This document shows, piece after piece, positions 38,664 through 47,414 of a stretch of DNA of 64,000 bases. How positions within the stretch are numbered: the first letter of the stretch is position 1; every line of letters starts with the position of its first letter. This DNA comes from UBA7330 sp043554545 (GTDB taxonomy: Bacteria > Bacteroidota > Bacteroidia > Cytophagales > Cyclobacteriaceae), in NCBI GenBank assembly GCA_043554545.1, contig CP121337.1:4340001-4404000 (forward strand), read 5' to 3'. The translations under genes and the position numbers were made by a program. Under the pieces are notes generated by a model. That model did not search any database and was not told the origin of the DNA. It saw only the letters and a list, made by a program, of their open reading frames with translations.

Positions 38664-38995
38664 TCATCGCTTCACATCCCAAAGATGAAAAACCTGTTTT
38701 AATTCTGGGTCGATAGTCTCAATACACTGATTTTTTTGGCGAATTCTATTGATGAAGTCAATGATTAAGGTTGGCAAGATCTTTACCAGCAGCATGTCGT
38801 ACCCTTATGGTGATTTGTATACTCCACTGATTCCTGACTGAAAGCATTCAGCCGAGGTTTTCGTACTATTTCCTTACCATGAAATCCTACGTCACCATAT
38901 CCCTAGTCATCCGTAACGACTAAAATAACATTTGGCTGCCTGGTCTGATGCAGGGAGACAGGATCATAGTGAGAATAAACCAATAGATGATGTAG
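38664..38995 (-). pseudogene. Decayed sulfatase fragment
   Basis: Reading the minus strand from about 38995, one frame gives QPNVILVVTDD, a TAG stop at 38905-38903, then GYGDVGFHGK and later RLNAFSQESVEYTN and GTTC (Cys codon 38794-38792). This is the N-terminus of a formylglycine-type sulfatase: metal-binding DD-Q-GYGD and the approach to the C-x-P/S-x-R active site, where the Gln codon CAG has become TAG. Just after the cysteine the frame breaks; another frame continues KILPTLIIDF, like the DI-PT segment far downstream in the family, implying an internal deletion. It lies directly downstream of the PSD1 gene on the same strand. Confidence 0.7.
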
Positions 38996-39024
38996 TCAAT
39001 AGGCTTATCAATGAAACCCTAAAA

Positions 39025-41370
39025 CTATGTCTTCATGATGGCTTCTTCCATATTGTAGATGGTGTGAATGACCTGCATGAGTGCAGCTACAGATACCTCC
39101 TGTCTGTTTTGACTGGCTGGATACTCTCCTACATTAAGAAACTTTACTGCATTATCCGGTTCTCTTTCAAAAAGCTCCAGGTTTTCGTCCATATACGTGC
39201 TTAACAAAGAGAGTTCTTCCTCTTTTGGGTTTCGGCAGATAATAAGTTTAAATGCTTTTTTGATTTTTTCCTCTTTAGAAAGGTTTTCCACATTAAGCCG
39301 CTCTGCCATTACTCTGGATGCTTCTAGTACCATGGGATCATTGAGCATAATGAGTGCCTGAAGTGGAGTATTGGTAGATTGTCTCTTCTCTTCACAGTGA
39401 TCTCTTGGAGAGGAATCAAAAGTCAGCATCACTGGTGGAGGAACCGTCCTCTTAATGAAAGTATATATCCCCCTTCGGTAAAGCTGATCACCATGATCCT
39501 GTATGTATTTTCTAAGAGATCCTCTCCCCGAGGACGCCACTTCCCAGATCTCGGCTGGCTGATACGGTTTCACGCTACGTCCACCAATCTCATCATTAAG
39601 TAATCCACTACTGGCCAGGACCATATCCCTAATAAACTCGGCTGTTAAACGGCTCCTGTTCATGCGCGATAGTAATATGTTTTCCGGATCCTTCTTCAGT
39701 TTATTTTTTCCAAGGACTGCAGATTGCATATAAGTAGCTGAGGTAACGATTTGCTTCACCAGCCGCTTGATGTCCCATCCATTTTCTCTAAAGTCAACAG
39801 AGAGCCAGTCCAACAACTCCGGATGAGATGGCAGGTCGCCCTGCATGCCAAAGTCACCAACCGACTTCACAATTCCCTGGGTGAAAAATTCCATCCAAAT
39901 TCGATTAACAAAAACCCTGGATGTTAATGGATTTTCCTCCGCAAGCAGCCATTTGGCCAGACCTAATCTATTCGATTCAAATCTTGTAGTATCGAAAGCC
40001 AGGATAGATTCAGGCGTGCCATAGTTAACCACTTTGCCTTTAGCATCATAGGCTCCCCGATTCAGGATATAAGTATCTCTGATACCCGACGAGTCTGCCA
40101 TCACCATCACCTCTACAGATCCTGTATCCCGTTTATTCATAAAAGTAAAAATCTCTTCCTTCATCTCAGAGGTAATCCTGATCTTTGGTGCATCAGCGAA
40201 GACCACTCCGAGACCCCTGGCAAGTCCTGCCTCCGGTACTTTGTCGAAAAATGCAGAAGTACTGTAGTATTCCTCTGTGGAGATGGGGTCGTACTTATGA
40301 TCATGACACTTGGCACATTCCATGGTCATTCCCAGAAAAGCTTTTCCAAAAGTATTTGTACGATCACTTACGTACTCAACTCTATATTCTTCGTCAATTG
40401 CTCCTCCTTCCTGTGTGATCTTATGGTTTCTGTTAAATCCTGTAGCCAATAAGGCTTCCATGTTTTTTTCTGGGAGCAGATCACCGGCCAATTGCCAGAT
40501 AATCAGCTTTTCATAAGAGTAATTTTCATTGAAAGCATGGATAATCCAGTCTCTCCAGGGCCACATGGTCCGGAGGCCATCATTCTGGTAGCCATGCGAA
40601 TCTGCATAACGGGCAATATCCAGCCAATGCAGGGTCATCTTCTCTCCGTAATGCTTACTGGCAAGCAGTTGATCCACTGCCTTTTCATATGCATCATCAG
40701 AATTATCGGAAAGAAATGCTTCCTGCATCTCAATGGTCGGAGGCAATCCTGTAAGATCAAATGAAACACGTTTTAGAAGCTGTTCTTTTTTGGCCCGGCC
40801 ATTTGGTGAAAGGCCTTCATGTTCCAGTTTATTAAGAATGAAATAATCAATTTCATTATTTACCCAATCTTCATCCTCAGTTTTAGGAAGGGTAGGCCTA
40901 TCGGGTGGGATAAAGGCCCAGTGGGTTTTGTATTCCGCTCCCTGCTTGATCCATTTCTCAATGACCCTGATTTCATAATCACTCAGCTTTAGATTGGAAG
41001 TAGGAGGTGGCATCATCTCGGCACTATCCAAAGAAGTTATCTTCAGGTACGCAATGGACTCTTCCGGATTACCTTTTACAAAGGCCTGCTTATGATCATA
41101 ATCCTTAAGCATTGCAAAAGCCCCCTCCTCTGTATCCAGCCTGAGATTAGCCTGCCTTGCATTGGCATCAGGACCATGACATACAAAGCAATTATCAGAA
41201 AGAATGGGCCTTACATGAAAGTTATAGTCAACCTTTTCAGGAACCTTTTGAGTTTTCGAATCTCCAGCATCCGATACACAAGAGTTGAAAAATAGAAGTG
41301 CAGAAAACCCAAAAATAAATACATGGAGTATTCCCGATGTTATTTTCAGCTTTGAGATCATATTCTTCAT
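39025..41370 (-). CDS. PSD1-type cytochrome protein (DUF1549/DUF1553)
   Basis: A 781-residue lipoprotein (lipobox FNSC, Cys31) starting at the ATG at 41370; the frame extends 83 codons upstream but that part is relic-like. It has an N-terminal planctomycete-type cytochrome c domain with haem motif CFVCH, then DUF1549 (VDQLLASKHYGEKMTLHWLD and a second CxxCH, CAKCHDHKYDP) and DUF1553 (NPLTSRVFVNRIW, DFRENGWDIKRLVKQIV, FDSSPRDHCEEKRQSTNTPLQ split over the C-terminal half). Members lie beside sulfatases in polysaccharide loci of Planctomycetes, Verrucomicrobia and Bacteroidota. Substrate and electron partner are unknown. The gene appears intact. Confidence 0.88.
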   Translation of the reverse strand: MKNMISKLKITSGILHVFIFGFSALLFFNSCVSDAGDSKTQKVPEKVDYNFHVRPILSDNCFVCHGPDANARQANLRLDTEEGAFAMLKDYDHKQAFVKGNPEESIAYLKITSLDSAEMMPPPTSNLKLSDYEIRVIEKWIKQGAEYKTHWAFIPPDRPTLPKTEDEDWVNNEIDYFILNKLEHEGLSPNGRAKKEQLLKRVSFDLTGLPPTIEMQEAFLSDNSDDAYEKAVDQLLASKHYGEKMTLHWLDIARYADSHGYQNDGLRTMWPWRDWIIHAFNENYSYEKLIIWQLAGDLLPEKNMEALLATGFNRNHKITQEGGAIDEEYRVEYVSDRTNTFGKAFLGMTMECAKCHDHKYDPISTEEYYSTSAFFDKVPEAGLARGLGVVFADAPKIRITSEMKEEIFTFMNKRDTGSVEVMVMADSSGIRDTYILNRGAYDAKGKVVNYGTPESILAFDTTRFESNRLGLAKWLLAEENPLTSRVFVNRIWMEFFTQGIVKSVGDFGMQGDLPSHPELLDWLSVDFRENGWDIKRLVKQIVTSATYMQSAVLGKNKLKKDPENILLSRMNRSRLTAEFIRDMVLASSGLLNDEIGGRSVKPYQPAEIWEVASSGRGSLRKYIQDHGDQLYRRGIYTFIKRTVPPPVMLTFDSSPRDHCEEKRQSTNTPLQALIMLNDPMVLEASRVMAERLNVENLSKEEKIKKAFKLIICRNPKEEELSLLSTYMDENLELFEREPDNAVKFLNVGEYPASQNRQEVSVAALMQVIHTIYNMEEAIMKT

Positions 41371-41700
41371 GAAGATACAGTAAAATTCCGTCCAGCCATA
41401 AAATTCTGGTTTCAGGACCTTTTCCAAAAATAAGCAAGTTAATCCATTCGACGAAGTCCTTGTACTGTCAGAGAAAGTCTGCTTTTCTACCCCAACAGTC
41501 TGCATCGCTCTCCAGCAGGTTTTACATTGGCATATCCACCAAAACAGCATAAACCTCATCCTTTTCACCCATATGTTTACCGCCAGCAAGAACACGCATA
41601 CAGCAGGTGTTCCATACATAGAGAGAAATACTATCAGTAAATTTTTGAATAGGAACAGATTCCAATTTCAATCTAATCGTATCTTTAACCTCTCGTGAAA
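41362..41700 (-). pseudogene. Possible relic of a carbohydrate-active enzyme gene, identity uncertain
   Basis: One minus-strand frame reads coding-like text broken by a TAA and a TGA: SVPIQKFTDSISLYV, then KDEVYAVLVDMP, then DFVEWINLL and GPETRILWLDG before the PSD1 start. The ILWLDG segment resembles the LWFDG nucleophile region of GH29 alpha-L-fucosidases and VYAVLVDMP resembles their C-terminal beta domain, but these would be in the wrong order, so the match may be chance. The upstream edge abuts the glycosyltransferase start on the other strand. Confidence 0.25.
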
Positions 41701-42843
41701 ATCCTCTACATCCATCAATATTTTCGAACCCCGCAGGAAGGGGGTTGTACAAGGTCATTCGAACTGGCTAAAGGATTGGTCGCTCATGGTTTTGAAGTGG
41801 TAATGCTTACTACCCACAACCAGTTGAGGGGTGTTCACAAAATTGATGGGATAAAGGTGCATTATCTTCGGATTCATTATAAAAACCAATTTGGCTTCCT
41901 CAAAAGAATTAATGCTTTTCTGCGATTCGTTCAACTTGCTAAAAGAGAAGTAAAAAATATTCATGCTGTTGATCTGGCATATGTAATGACTACGCCCCTT
42001 ACAACAGGTCTGATTGCACTGCACCTTAAAAACCGTCATCAAATACCTTTTTATTTTGAAGTAGGGGACCTATGGCCCGAAGCGCCTGTACAAATGAAAG
42101 CCATCCGAAACGCCTGGCTCATGAAGAAACTTTACCGGTTTGAAAAATTGTGTTACCAGAAAGCCTCAAAAGTAATTGCGCTAAGTCCTGCCATTGAATC
42201 ATACATCAAGGAAGTAACTCCTGAAACTACTACACATGTTATTTCCAATATGGCTGATTGTGCTTTTTTCCAAGATTCTTCCAGCCATGAATCCAAAATA
42301 TTTAACATTGGATATTTTGGTGCGCTGGGAAAAGCCAACGATTTATCTCAGTTGATTCATTTGGCTAAAGTTTGTGAGAAAAAATCAATACCTGTGACAT
42401 TTACGGTGATGGGAGAAGGGGCGGAAGAAGCATATTTGAAGCTGGAAGCCGAAAAGCTAAAGAACACTGAACTCATTCCATTTGGAAATAAAGCAGAAGT
42501 AAAAAGTCAAATAGTAAAAATGGATGCCGTTTATATTTCTTACAAGAATCTTCCGGTTCTGACTACCGGGAGCCCTAATAAACTATTTGATGGCCTTGCT
42601 GCAGGCAAATTGATAATAACAAATTTTGGAGGTTGGATCAAACAGCTCATTGAAAAAAATCAATGTGGCTTTTCCTATGATGGTTCAAATCCTGTTGAAT
42701 TCATTGAAAAAATCAACCCGTTTTTAACTGATGCCGCATTGCTTAAAGCTGCTCAAAAGAATAGCCGGAAACTGGCTGAAAGTGAATTCGATAAACAACT
42801 GCTGATCGATCGCCTGGTATCTACAATAGAAAAAAAGGATTAG
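41695..42843 (+). CDS. Family 4 glycosyltransferase
   Basis: A 382-residue GT-B enzyme of the WbuB-like GT4 group, which transfers a sugar from a nucleotide donor to a growing envelope glycan on the cytoplasmic face. The N-terminal domain opens with KILYIHQYFRTPQEGGCTRS and contains EVGDLWPEAP; the donor-binding domain has NIGYFGALGKANDL, VMGEGAEEAYLK and the SPNKLFDGLAAGK segment with the conserved glutamate replaced by the usual Asp-Gly type loop. The start is GTG at 41695. It is convergent with gldB, with only 2 bases between stops. Confidence 0.87.
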   Translation: MKILYIHQYFRTPQEGGCTRSFELAKGLVAHGFEVVMLTTHNQLRGVHKIDGIKVHYLRIHYKNQFGFLKRINAFLRFVQLAKREVKNIHAVDLAYVMTTPLTTGLIALHLKNRHQIPFYFEVGDLWPEAPVQMKAIRNAWLMKKLYRFEKLCYQKASKVIALSPAIESYIKEVTPETTTHVISNMADCAFFQDSSSHESKIFNIGYFGALGKANDLSQLIHLAKVCEKKSIPVTFTVMGEGAEEAYLKLEAEKLKNTELIPFGNKAEVKSQIVKMDAVYISYKNLPVLTTGSPNKLFDGLAAGKLIITNFGGWIKQLIEKNQCGFSYDGSNPVEFIEKINPFLTDAALLKAAQKNSRKLAESEFDKQLLIDRLVSTIEKKD

Positions 42844-42845
42844 AC

Positions 42846-43826
42846 TTATCTCGGCTTGTATCCTGATTTTCGGAAAATTTTATCGTGATCCGTATCATCA
42901 AGAAGTGTCAACAATTCTACTTTGTTCTTTTGCATATATCCTTCTACTATTTGCCAGCCTATCCATGCACCTACGCGACCGGGGCATTTGGCATTAATCT
43001 CATAAATATTTGGCCGCTCTCCCAAAAACTTTTGTTTGGTAAAATGACTGGTTTCATAGAGTATCTTATTTTCAACAAAATTTGCCCAGATGGTCTTCTC
43101 GTTTTCTACCACCACATTCATCTCTTCCGAGGAGTATCCCATCAATATGGAATCCGGCACACAGGGCAGAAGTCTGCTTGTCAAGTAATAGGTTTTCCCA
43201 AAATCAATCATTTCAGATAGTAAAGTGTTTTTTGAACTTGTACTTACCTGTGAGGACGCCATAAATTTTGCGATGATGGGCACAAGGTGTTCCTTATCAT
43301 ATCGGGTGAGCATATAGTTTGGAATATCTATCGGTCTGAAAGTAGCCTCATCTCCAATGAAAAAATCAAGCCCAACAATGATCAGGGAATCCGTGATCAA
43401 TAAGTCGTTATACATCCCAGTAACTGTAGTCACCAGACTAGGCGTTTTCTTTTGGGGAAATAATGTCTTTAGTCTGCCGACAACTTCTTCCAGCTGTGAT
43501 TTAACCAAACTTATGTCTGTATAAACCTCAGTAGCTTCTGTATACAGGGTATCGATAAAATCATCATTTATCAGCGTATATACTTTATCGGCCAAAATGT
43601 CCAGATTTGGATATTGATCTCCATCCAAAAAGTATTGGGTATAATCCGGATTGCGGGCAAGAATATCCTTGACCTCCTCCATGGAAGATGCGTTAAAAAT
43701 CTCCTTCTCGAGTCGTTTAACCTGAATATTTACCGACGACTTCTCTATCAATCCGGACTGTCTACACGTCTCTTGTTGACAACCCGCAGATAAAAGAAGT
43801 GAAATCATTATGAATACTGTTCGCAT
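42846..43826 (-). CDS. gldB: Gliding motility lipoprotein GldB
   Basis: A 326-residue lipoprotein (lipobox SAGC, Cys16). Family landmarks are the N-terminal VNIQVKRLEKEIFNA, LFPQKKTPSLVTTVTGMYND, IIVGLDFFIGDE, ENKILYETSHFTKQKFLG and the C-terminal PGRVGAWIGWQIVEGYM. GldB is required for gliding in Flavobacterium johnsoniae and sits in the envelope; its biochemical action is unknown. The gene is divergent from the PorT-like gene with 46 bases between starts, so the promoters overlap. Confidence 0.88.
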   Translation of the reverse strand: MRTVFIMISLLLSAGCQQETCRQSGLIEKSSVNIQVKRLEKEIFNASSMEEVKDILARNPDYTQYFLDGDQYPNLDILADKVYTLINDDFIDTLYTEATEVYTDISLVKSQLEEVVGRLKTLFPQKKTPSLVTTVTGMYNDLLITDSLIIVGLDFFIGDEATFRPIDIPNYMLTRYDKEHLVPIIAKFMASSQVSTSSKNTLLSEMIDFGKTYYLTSRLLPCVPDSILMGYSSEEMNVVVENEKTIWANFVENKILYETSHFTKQKFLGERPNIYEINAKCPGRVGAWIGWQIVEGYMQKNKVELLTLLDDTDHDKIFRKSGYKPR

Positions 43827-43872
43827 ACACCTTAATTTTAACTCACAAAATTAGCTATTATTATTTGACTGC

Positions 43873-44535
43873 ATGAGAAAGATAATCTTACTTGCCCTTG
43901 TCTTGTTGCTATTTTCCTCTGCTCAGGCACAGTTACAATTAGGACTAAAGTTTTCCCCACAGATGAGTCTTGGCCGTACACTACTGACAGATGATGTCCG
44001 TGATTTCGAGCCCGATGATCCTGGATTTAAGTTTGCGCTTGGTCTTCTCGTAGATTATGGATTTGCTGAAAACTATTTTTTCAGTACAGGTCTAACATTC
44101 ATGCCTAAAAGGGTAGCATTCAGAATTTCAAATGAAGATGGGAGTCCGTTACCTGCAGGCGTAAATACTTTTGAAGATTATAACGTACAATATTTACAAC
44201 TTCCGCTCACTTTAAAGCTATTCACCAACGAAATCCAACCAGACCTTAAAATTTTCTTTCAGGTTGGTGCCGCACCGGAAGTAAAAATATACGATCAACC
44301 AGTTGAAGAAGATTATACGCTGGTAAATAATTTTCAAATTATTGATGCCTCAGCTATTCTGGCTGCGGGTGTAGAGTTAAAGGTAGGTCTGAATACGATT
44401 CTGATGGGTGGCTTTTCTTATCAACGCGGATTAATAGACCAGATTCGAACACTCAATGCAAACGGCATCAATTTCCAGGAAGAACCATCGTATCGAAATA
44501 CGATAATCTCCCTGGATCTTGGTATTAAATTTTAG
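43873..44535 (+). CDS. PorT-family outer-membrane beta-barrel protein
   Basis: A 220-residue protein with a signal peptide (cleavage near AQAQ, residue 20) followed by amphipathic strands of an eight-strand barrel (LGLKFSPQMSLGR, FALGLLVDYGFAENYFFSTGL, YLQLPLTLKLF, IISLDLGIKF at the end). PorT was identified as a type IX secretion factor, but the barrel family is broad and this member may have another role. The stop overlaps the ribonuclease gene end by 4 bases (tail to tail). It is divergent from gldB, which fits a gliding and secretion theme. Confidence 0.75.
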   Translation: MRKIILLALVLLLFSSAQAQLQLGLKFSPQMSLGRTLLTDDVRDFEPDDPGFKFALGLLVDYGFAENYFFSTGLTFMPKRVAFRISNEDGSPLPAGVNTFEDYNVQYLQLPLTLKLFTNEIQPDLKIFFQVGAAPEVKIYDQPVEEDYTLVNNFQIIDASAILAAGVELKVGLNTILMGGFSYQRGLIDQIRTLNANGINFQEEPSYRNTIISLDLGIKF

Positions 44536-46082
44536 ACTTCTATTGCTTCTCCTCGCTGATTGAATACATTGTATTCCGTAAGTGCAAGTGAAGAGTCAGA
44601 GATAAGACTAACCCATTTCATGTATTTGAAGTACCATTTCACACGCTTTGAAATGATCCCTTTGGTAAAGAATGAATACAAAAATGGATGCAATGAAATT
44701 GTCAATTTCTTTGCCAAATCTCCTTTGAGCAGATGTTCAACCGTATTATCTATTTGATCAGAAATAGAAATAGCTGCGGTTATCTGGCCAGTTCCACCAC
44801 AAGTTGGACATTGTTCTTTGGTAGCAATATTCAACTCTGGTCTTACCCTTTGTCGGGTAATCTGCAACAAACCGAATTTTGATAAGGGAAGTATGGTATG
44901 CTTGGAACGATCATCTTTCATCTCATTCCGTATTCGATCATACAGCTTCTTCTTATTCTCCTGCCTCCGCATATCGATGAAATCAATCACAATGATTCCA
45001 CCCATATCTCTTAACCTCAACTGACGGGCAATTTCTGACGCCGCCTCCAGGTTAACCTTTAACGCGGTTGTTTCCTGATCATCCTCATTGTTGGATTTAT
45101 TCCCACTGTTTACATCGATGACGTGTAAAGCTTCTGTATGCTCAATGATCAAATATCCACCATTGGAAACACTTACTGATTTACCGAAAGATGTTTTTAG
45201 TTGCTTCTCAATCCCAAACTGTTCGAAGATCTTTAGTCGACCCTGATACTGTTTAACAATTTTTTCCTTTTCAGGGGCAATGGTTCCTATGAAAGACTTA
45301 ATGTCTTCATAGTAATCTTTGTCATCGACCTGAATACTGTCAAAGGATTCATTGAGCATATCCCGAAGGATCGTGTTCGCCCGGTTTATTTCACCAATAA
45401 CCTTATCTCTTGGGTTAGCTTTTTTAAGTGCTTTTACGCCGTCTATCCAAATTCTAATAAGATTTTTTAAGTCCTTGTCAAGTTCTTTGACATCTTTAGT
45501 TTGGGCAACAGTTCGTATGATTACACCAAAATTCTCTGGTTTAATGGAGCTAATCAGCCTTCCGAGTCGCTTACGCTCTCCGGAATCCGTGATTTTCTTT
45601 GAAACATTTACCGTATTTGAGAAAGGTACCAATACGAGGTATCTTCCTGCTATTGACAACTCACATGAGAGTCGGGGCCCTTTTGTAGAAATCGGCTCTT
45701 TAACCACCTGAACCAGTATCTTCTGATTCTTAGTTAATACCTGATTAATCTTTCCTAGCTTATGAATATCCGGCTCATGCTTAAATGTATTAAGCTTTGC
45801 ACTGGTATCCTTTCTTGTTAAAGCAAGTTTTGTGAACTTATTAAGTGATTGGACTTGCGGTCCAAGATCCAGGTAATGCAGGAAGGCGTCTTTTTCGTAG
45901 CCTATGTCAATGAATGCAGCATTTAATCCCTGCACTACTTTTTTTACCGTTCCCAGGTAAATATCTCCTACATTAAATCTTTCTCCATCATCTTCCTGAT
46001 GGAACTCAACAAGTTGCTTGTTTTTTAAAAGGGCAATTCGACATCCATTTTGAGTTGAGTTAATTATTAGTTCATTACTCAC
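44532..46082 (-). CDS. rng: Ribonuclease E/G family endoribonuclease
   Basis: A 516-residue endoribonuclease in the RNase G size class, processing rRNA and mRNA. Domains in order: S1 RNA-binding (DIYLGTVKKVVQGLNAAFIDIG, about residues 40-130), RNase H-like and DNase I-like catalytic region with ALHVIDVNSGN and IIVIDFIDM holding the metal-binding aspartates, the zinc-link CPTCGGTG, and a C-terminal KH-like domain. The long unstructured RNase E scaffold is absent. It is downstream of a gene for a tiny ribosomal protein with a 16-base gap. Confidence 0.93.
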   Translation of the reverse strand: MSNELIINSTQNGCRIALLKNKQLVEFHQEDDGERFNVGDIYLGTVKKVVQGLNAAFIDIGYEKDAFLHYLDLGPQVQSLNKFTKLALTRKDTSAKLNTFKHEPDIHKLGKINQVLTKNQKILVQVVKEPISTKGPRLSCELSIAGRYLVLVPFSNTVNVSKKITDSGERKRLGRLISSIKPENFGVIIRTVAQTKDVKELDKDLKNLIRIWIDGVKALKKANPRDKVIGEINRANTILRDMLNESFDSIQVDDKDYYEDIKSFIGTIAPEKEKIVKQYQGRLKIFEQFGIEKQLKTSFGKSVSVSNGGYLIIEHTEALHVIDVNSGNKSNNEDDQETTALKVNLEAASEIARQLRLRDMGGIIVIDFIDMRRQENKKKLYDRIRNEMKDDRSKHTILPLSKFGLLQITRQRVRPELNIATKEQCPTCGGTGQITAAISISDQIDNTVEHLLKGDLAKKLTISLHPFLYSFFTKGIISKRVKWYFKYMKWVSLISDSSLALTEYNVFNQRGEAIEV

Positions 46083-46098
46083 TACTCAAAAATTTGGA

Positions 46099-46188
46099 TT
46101 ACTTTTTCTTGTGCCTGTTCTTTCTTAATCTCTTTTTACGCTTGTGTGTCGCAATCTTGTGTCTTTTTCTTTTCTTACCGCAAGGCAT
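46099..46188 (-). CDS. AURKAIP1/COX24-domain small ribosomal protein
   Basis: A 29-codon gene, starting MPCGKKRKRHKIATHKRKK and ending in KKK before TAA. Seventeen or more residues are Lys, Arg or His. This matches the tiny AURKAIP1/COX24-domain proteins of Bacteroidota, related to mitochondrial ribosomal protein mS38, which lie on the small subunit. The ATG at 46188 is clear and the position, 16 bases before the ribonuclease gene, supports a real gene. It is too short for default gene finding. Confidence 0.85.
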   Translation of the reverse strand: MPCGKKRKRHKIATHKRKKRLRKNRHKKK

Positions 46189-46218
46189 AGTTGTTCAATT
46201 TTAATTTCAATAAATATT

Positions 46219-47010
46219 TTATAATTCTTTTAAATATTCCGATGCCATTGCCTTTGTTGCCGGATCAGCATCCTCACTATTTAATACACTTTCAAAAAGC
46301 TCCTTCCCTTCTTCCTTCTTTCCTGATTCCGCTAAAGAAACAGCCTTGTAAAATGCTGCCTCATAATCCGAAGAATCAAGCTTCAATAATTTGTCAAATC
46401 GGTCAATGGCCCGCTCATATTGTCCTGACTGAACTGCCAGTACACCTAAGTTTAAAACGGCTTCCCTGTTATCGGGATCTTCTTCTACTATTTCTCTTAA
46501 CATCATTACTCCTTGCATAGGATTTTCTGATGCCATAAGGGTCATCGCCAATTTGCTTTTCAATGAACTGTTGTTTGGTTGCTCCTCAACCAAAGTCGTT
46601 AGCAAGCTTCGTGCTCTTGAGGCATACTCAGCTACTACATTCCCTAAGCCTCGTCCCGAACCAACCCGATATGATTGGTAATAGATCAAAGCTGCTGTTT
46701 CTCTTGAGCTGAACGAAGAATCCTCCTCCAAAATTAAAGCTGCGTACTTAGAAGCACTGTCAGCCATTTGATATCGAAGGAACTCTCTGGCTAAAGAGTC
46801 CGCAAAGTTAATACTAATTTTAGAATTTTTAGTTTGCTCGAATTGTTTCCTTAACTCGCTAATCCTTAATTGGACAGATTCATCCATCGTCACTTCATGA
46901 TCCATGGCAACGGATGGTTCATCATTCTCCACCACAACTTTAGGTAACTGGAACAGTAATACGATGAGGATTAGTCCTCCAATTGTCAATAAAATCTGCT
47001 GGTTGTTCAT
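46219..47010 (-). CDS. Membrane-anchored TPR protein
   Basis: A 263-residue protein with one N-terminal membrane helix (about residues 7-24, LLTIGGLILIVLLFQLP) followed by a short charged stretch and tetratricopeptide repeats. Repeats are visible as SLKSKLAMTLMASENPMQGVM, AVLNLGVLAVQSGQYERAID and AAFYKAVSLAESGKKEEGK. It probably holds protein partners at the periplasmic face. It lies 16 bases after the HU gene and 30 before the COX24 gene, so all four genes to rng may be one transcript. Confidence 0.82.
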   Translation of the reverse strand: MNNQQILLTIGGLILIVLLFQLPKVVVENDEPSVAMDHEVTMDESVQLRISELRKQFEQTKNSKISINFADSLAREFLRYQMADSASKYAALILEEDSSFSSRETAALIYYQSYRVGSGRGLGNVVAEYASRARSLLTTLVEEQPNNSSLKSKLAMTLMASENPMQGVMMLREIVEEDPDNREAVLNLGVLAVQSGQYERAIDRFDKLLKLDSSDYEAAFYKAVSLAESGKKEEGKELFESVLNSEDADPATKAMASEYLKEL

Positions 47011-47026
47011 AAATTACCTGAAAAGA

Positions 47027-47317
47027 TCATTTAAGACTTTTGCTTGATTTGATTTTTTCGGCAAAAATTTTAGATGGTTTAAAGCTTGGAACATAGTGTT
47101 CATCGATAACAATCGCTGTGTTTTTTGAAATGTTTCTGGCAATCTTCTGCGCTCTCTTTTTGTTGATAAAGCTACCGAATCCTCTAACATAAATGTTTTC
47201 TCCCTCTGCCATCGAATTCTTAACTACTGAAAAAAAGGCTTCTACCGTTACTTGTACATCTGATTTGTCAATTCCCGTCTTATCGGAAATTTCGTTTATT
47301 ACATCCGCTTTAGTCAC
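47027..47317 (-). CDS. HU/IHF-family DNA-binding protein
   Basis: A 96-residue nucleoid protein that bends or wraps DNA as a dimer. The N-terminal helices (MTKADVINEISDKTGIDKSD) and the beta-arm region (IYVRGFGSFINKKRAQKIAR, with the conserved basic arm tip, then VPSFKPSKIF) fit the family. The last residues are Lys/Ser-rich. It heads the minus-strand unit with the TPR gene; a probable promoter lies about 45 bases upstream. The closest sequence features are IHF-like but HU and IHF cannot be separated by eye. Confidence 0.92.
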   Translation of the reverse strand: MTKADVINEISDKTGIDKSDVQVTVEAFFSVVKNSMAEGENIYVRGFGSFINKKRAQKIARNISKNTAIVIDEHYVPSFKPSKIFAEKIKSSKSLK

Positions 47318-47360
47318 AGTTTTTAATATTTAGGTGATACTTTAAAGAAAATAGGCGGCC

Positions 47361-47368
47361 CAAATTTA
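47361..47368 (-). promoter_or_regulatory. Candidate -7 box for the HU-family gene
   Basis: On the minus strand the sequence reads TAAATTTG, a full match to TAnnTTTG, 44 bases before the start codon. No clear TTG lies at the -33 position, so only the -7 element is supported. Confidence 0.4.
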
Positions 47369-47414
47369 ATTTTGTCCTAGGGAAATAAAAAGTTAAAGAT
47401 CATTTAATAACACA

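Noticed and set aside
41371..41619. Longer PSD1 start adding 83 residues
   Set aside because: The added Cys/Trp-rich residues precede a complete lipoprotein signal, which must be at the true N-terminus.
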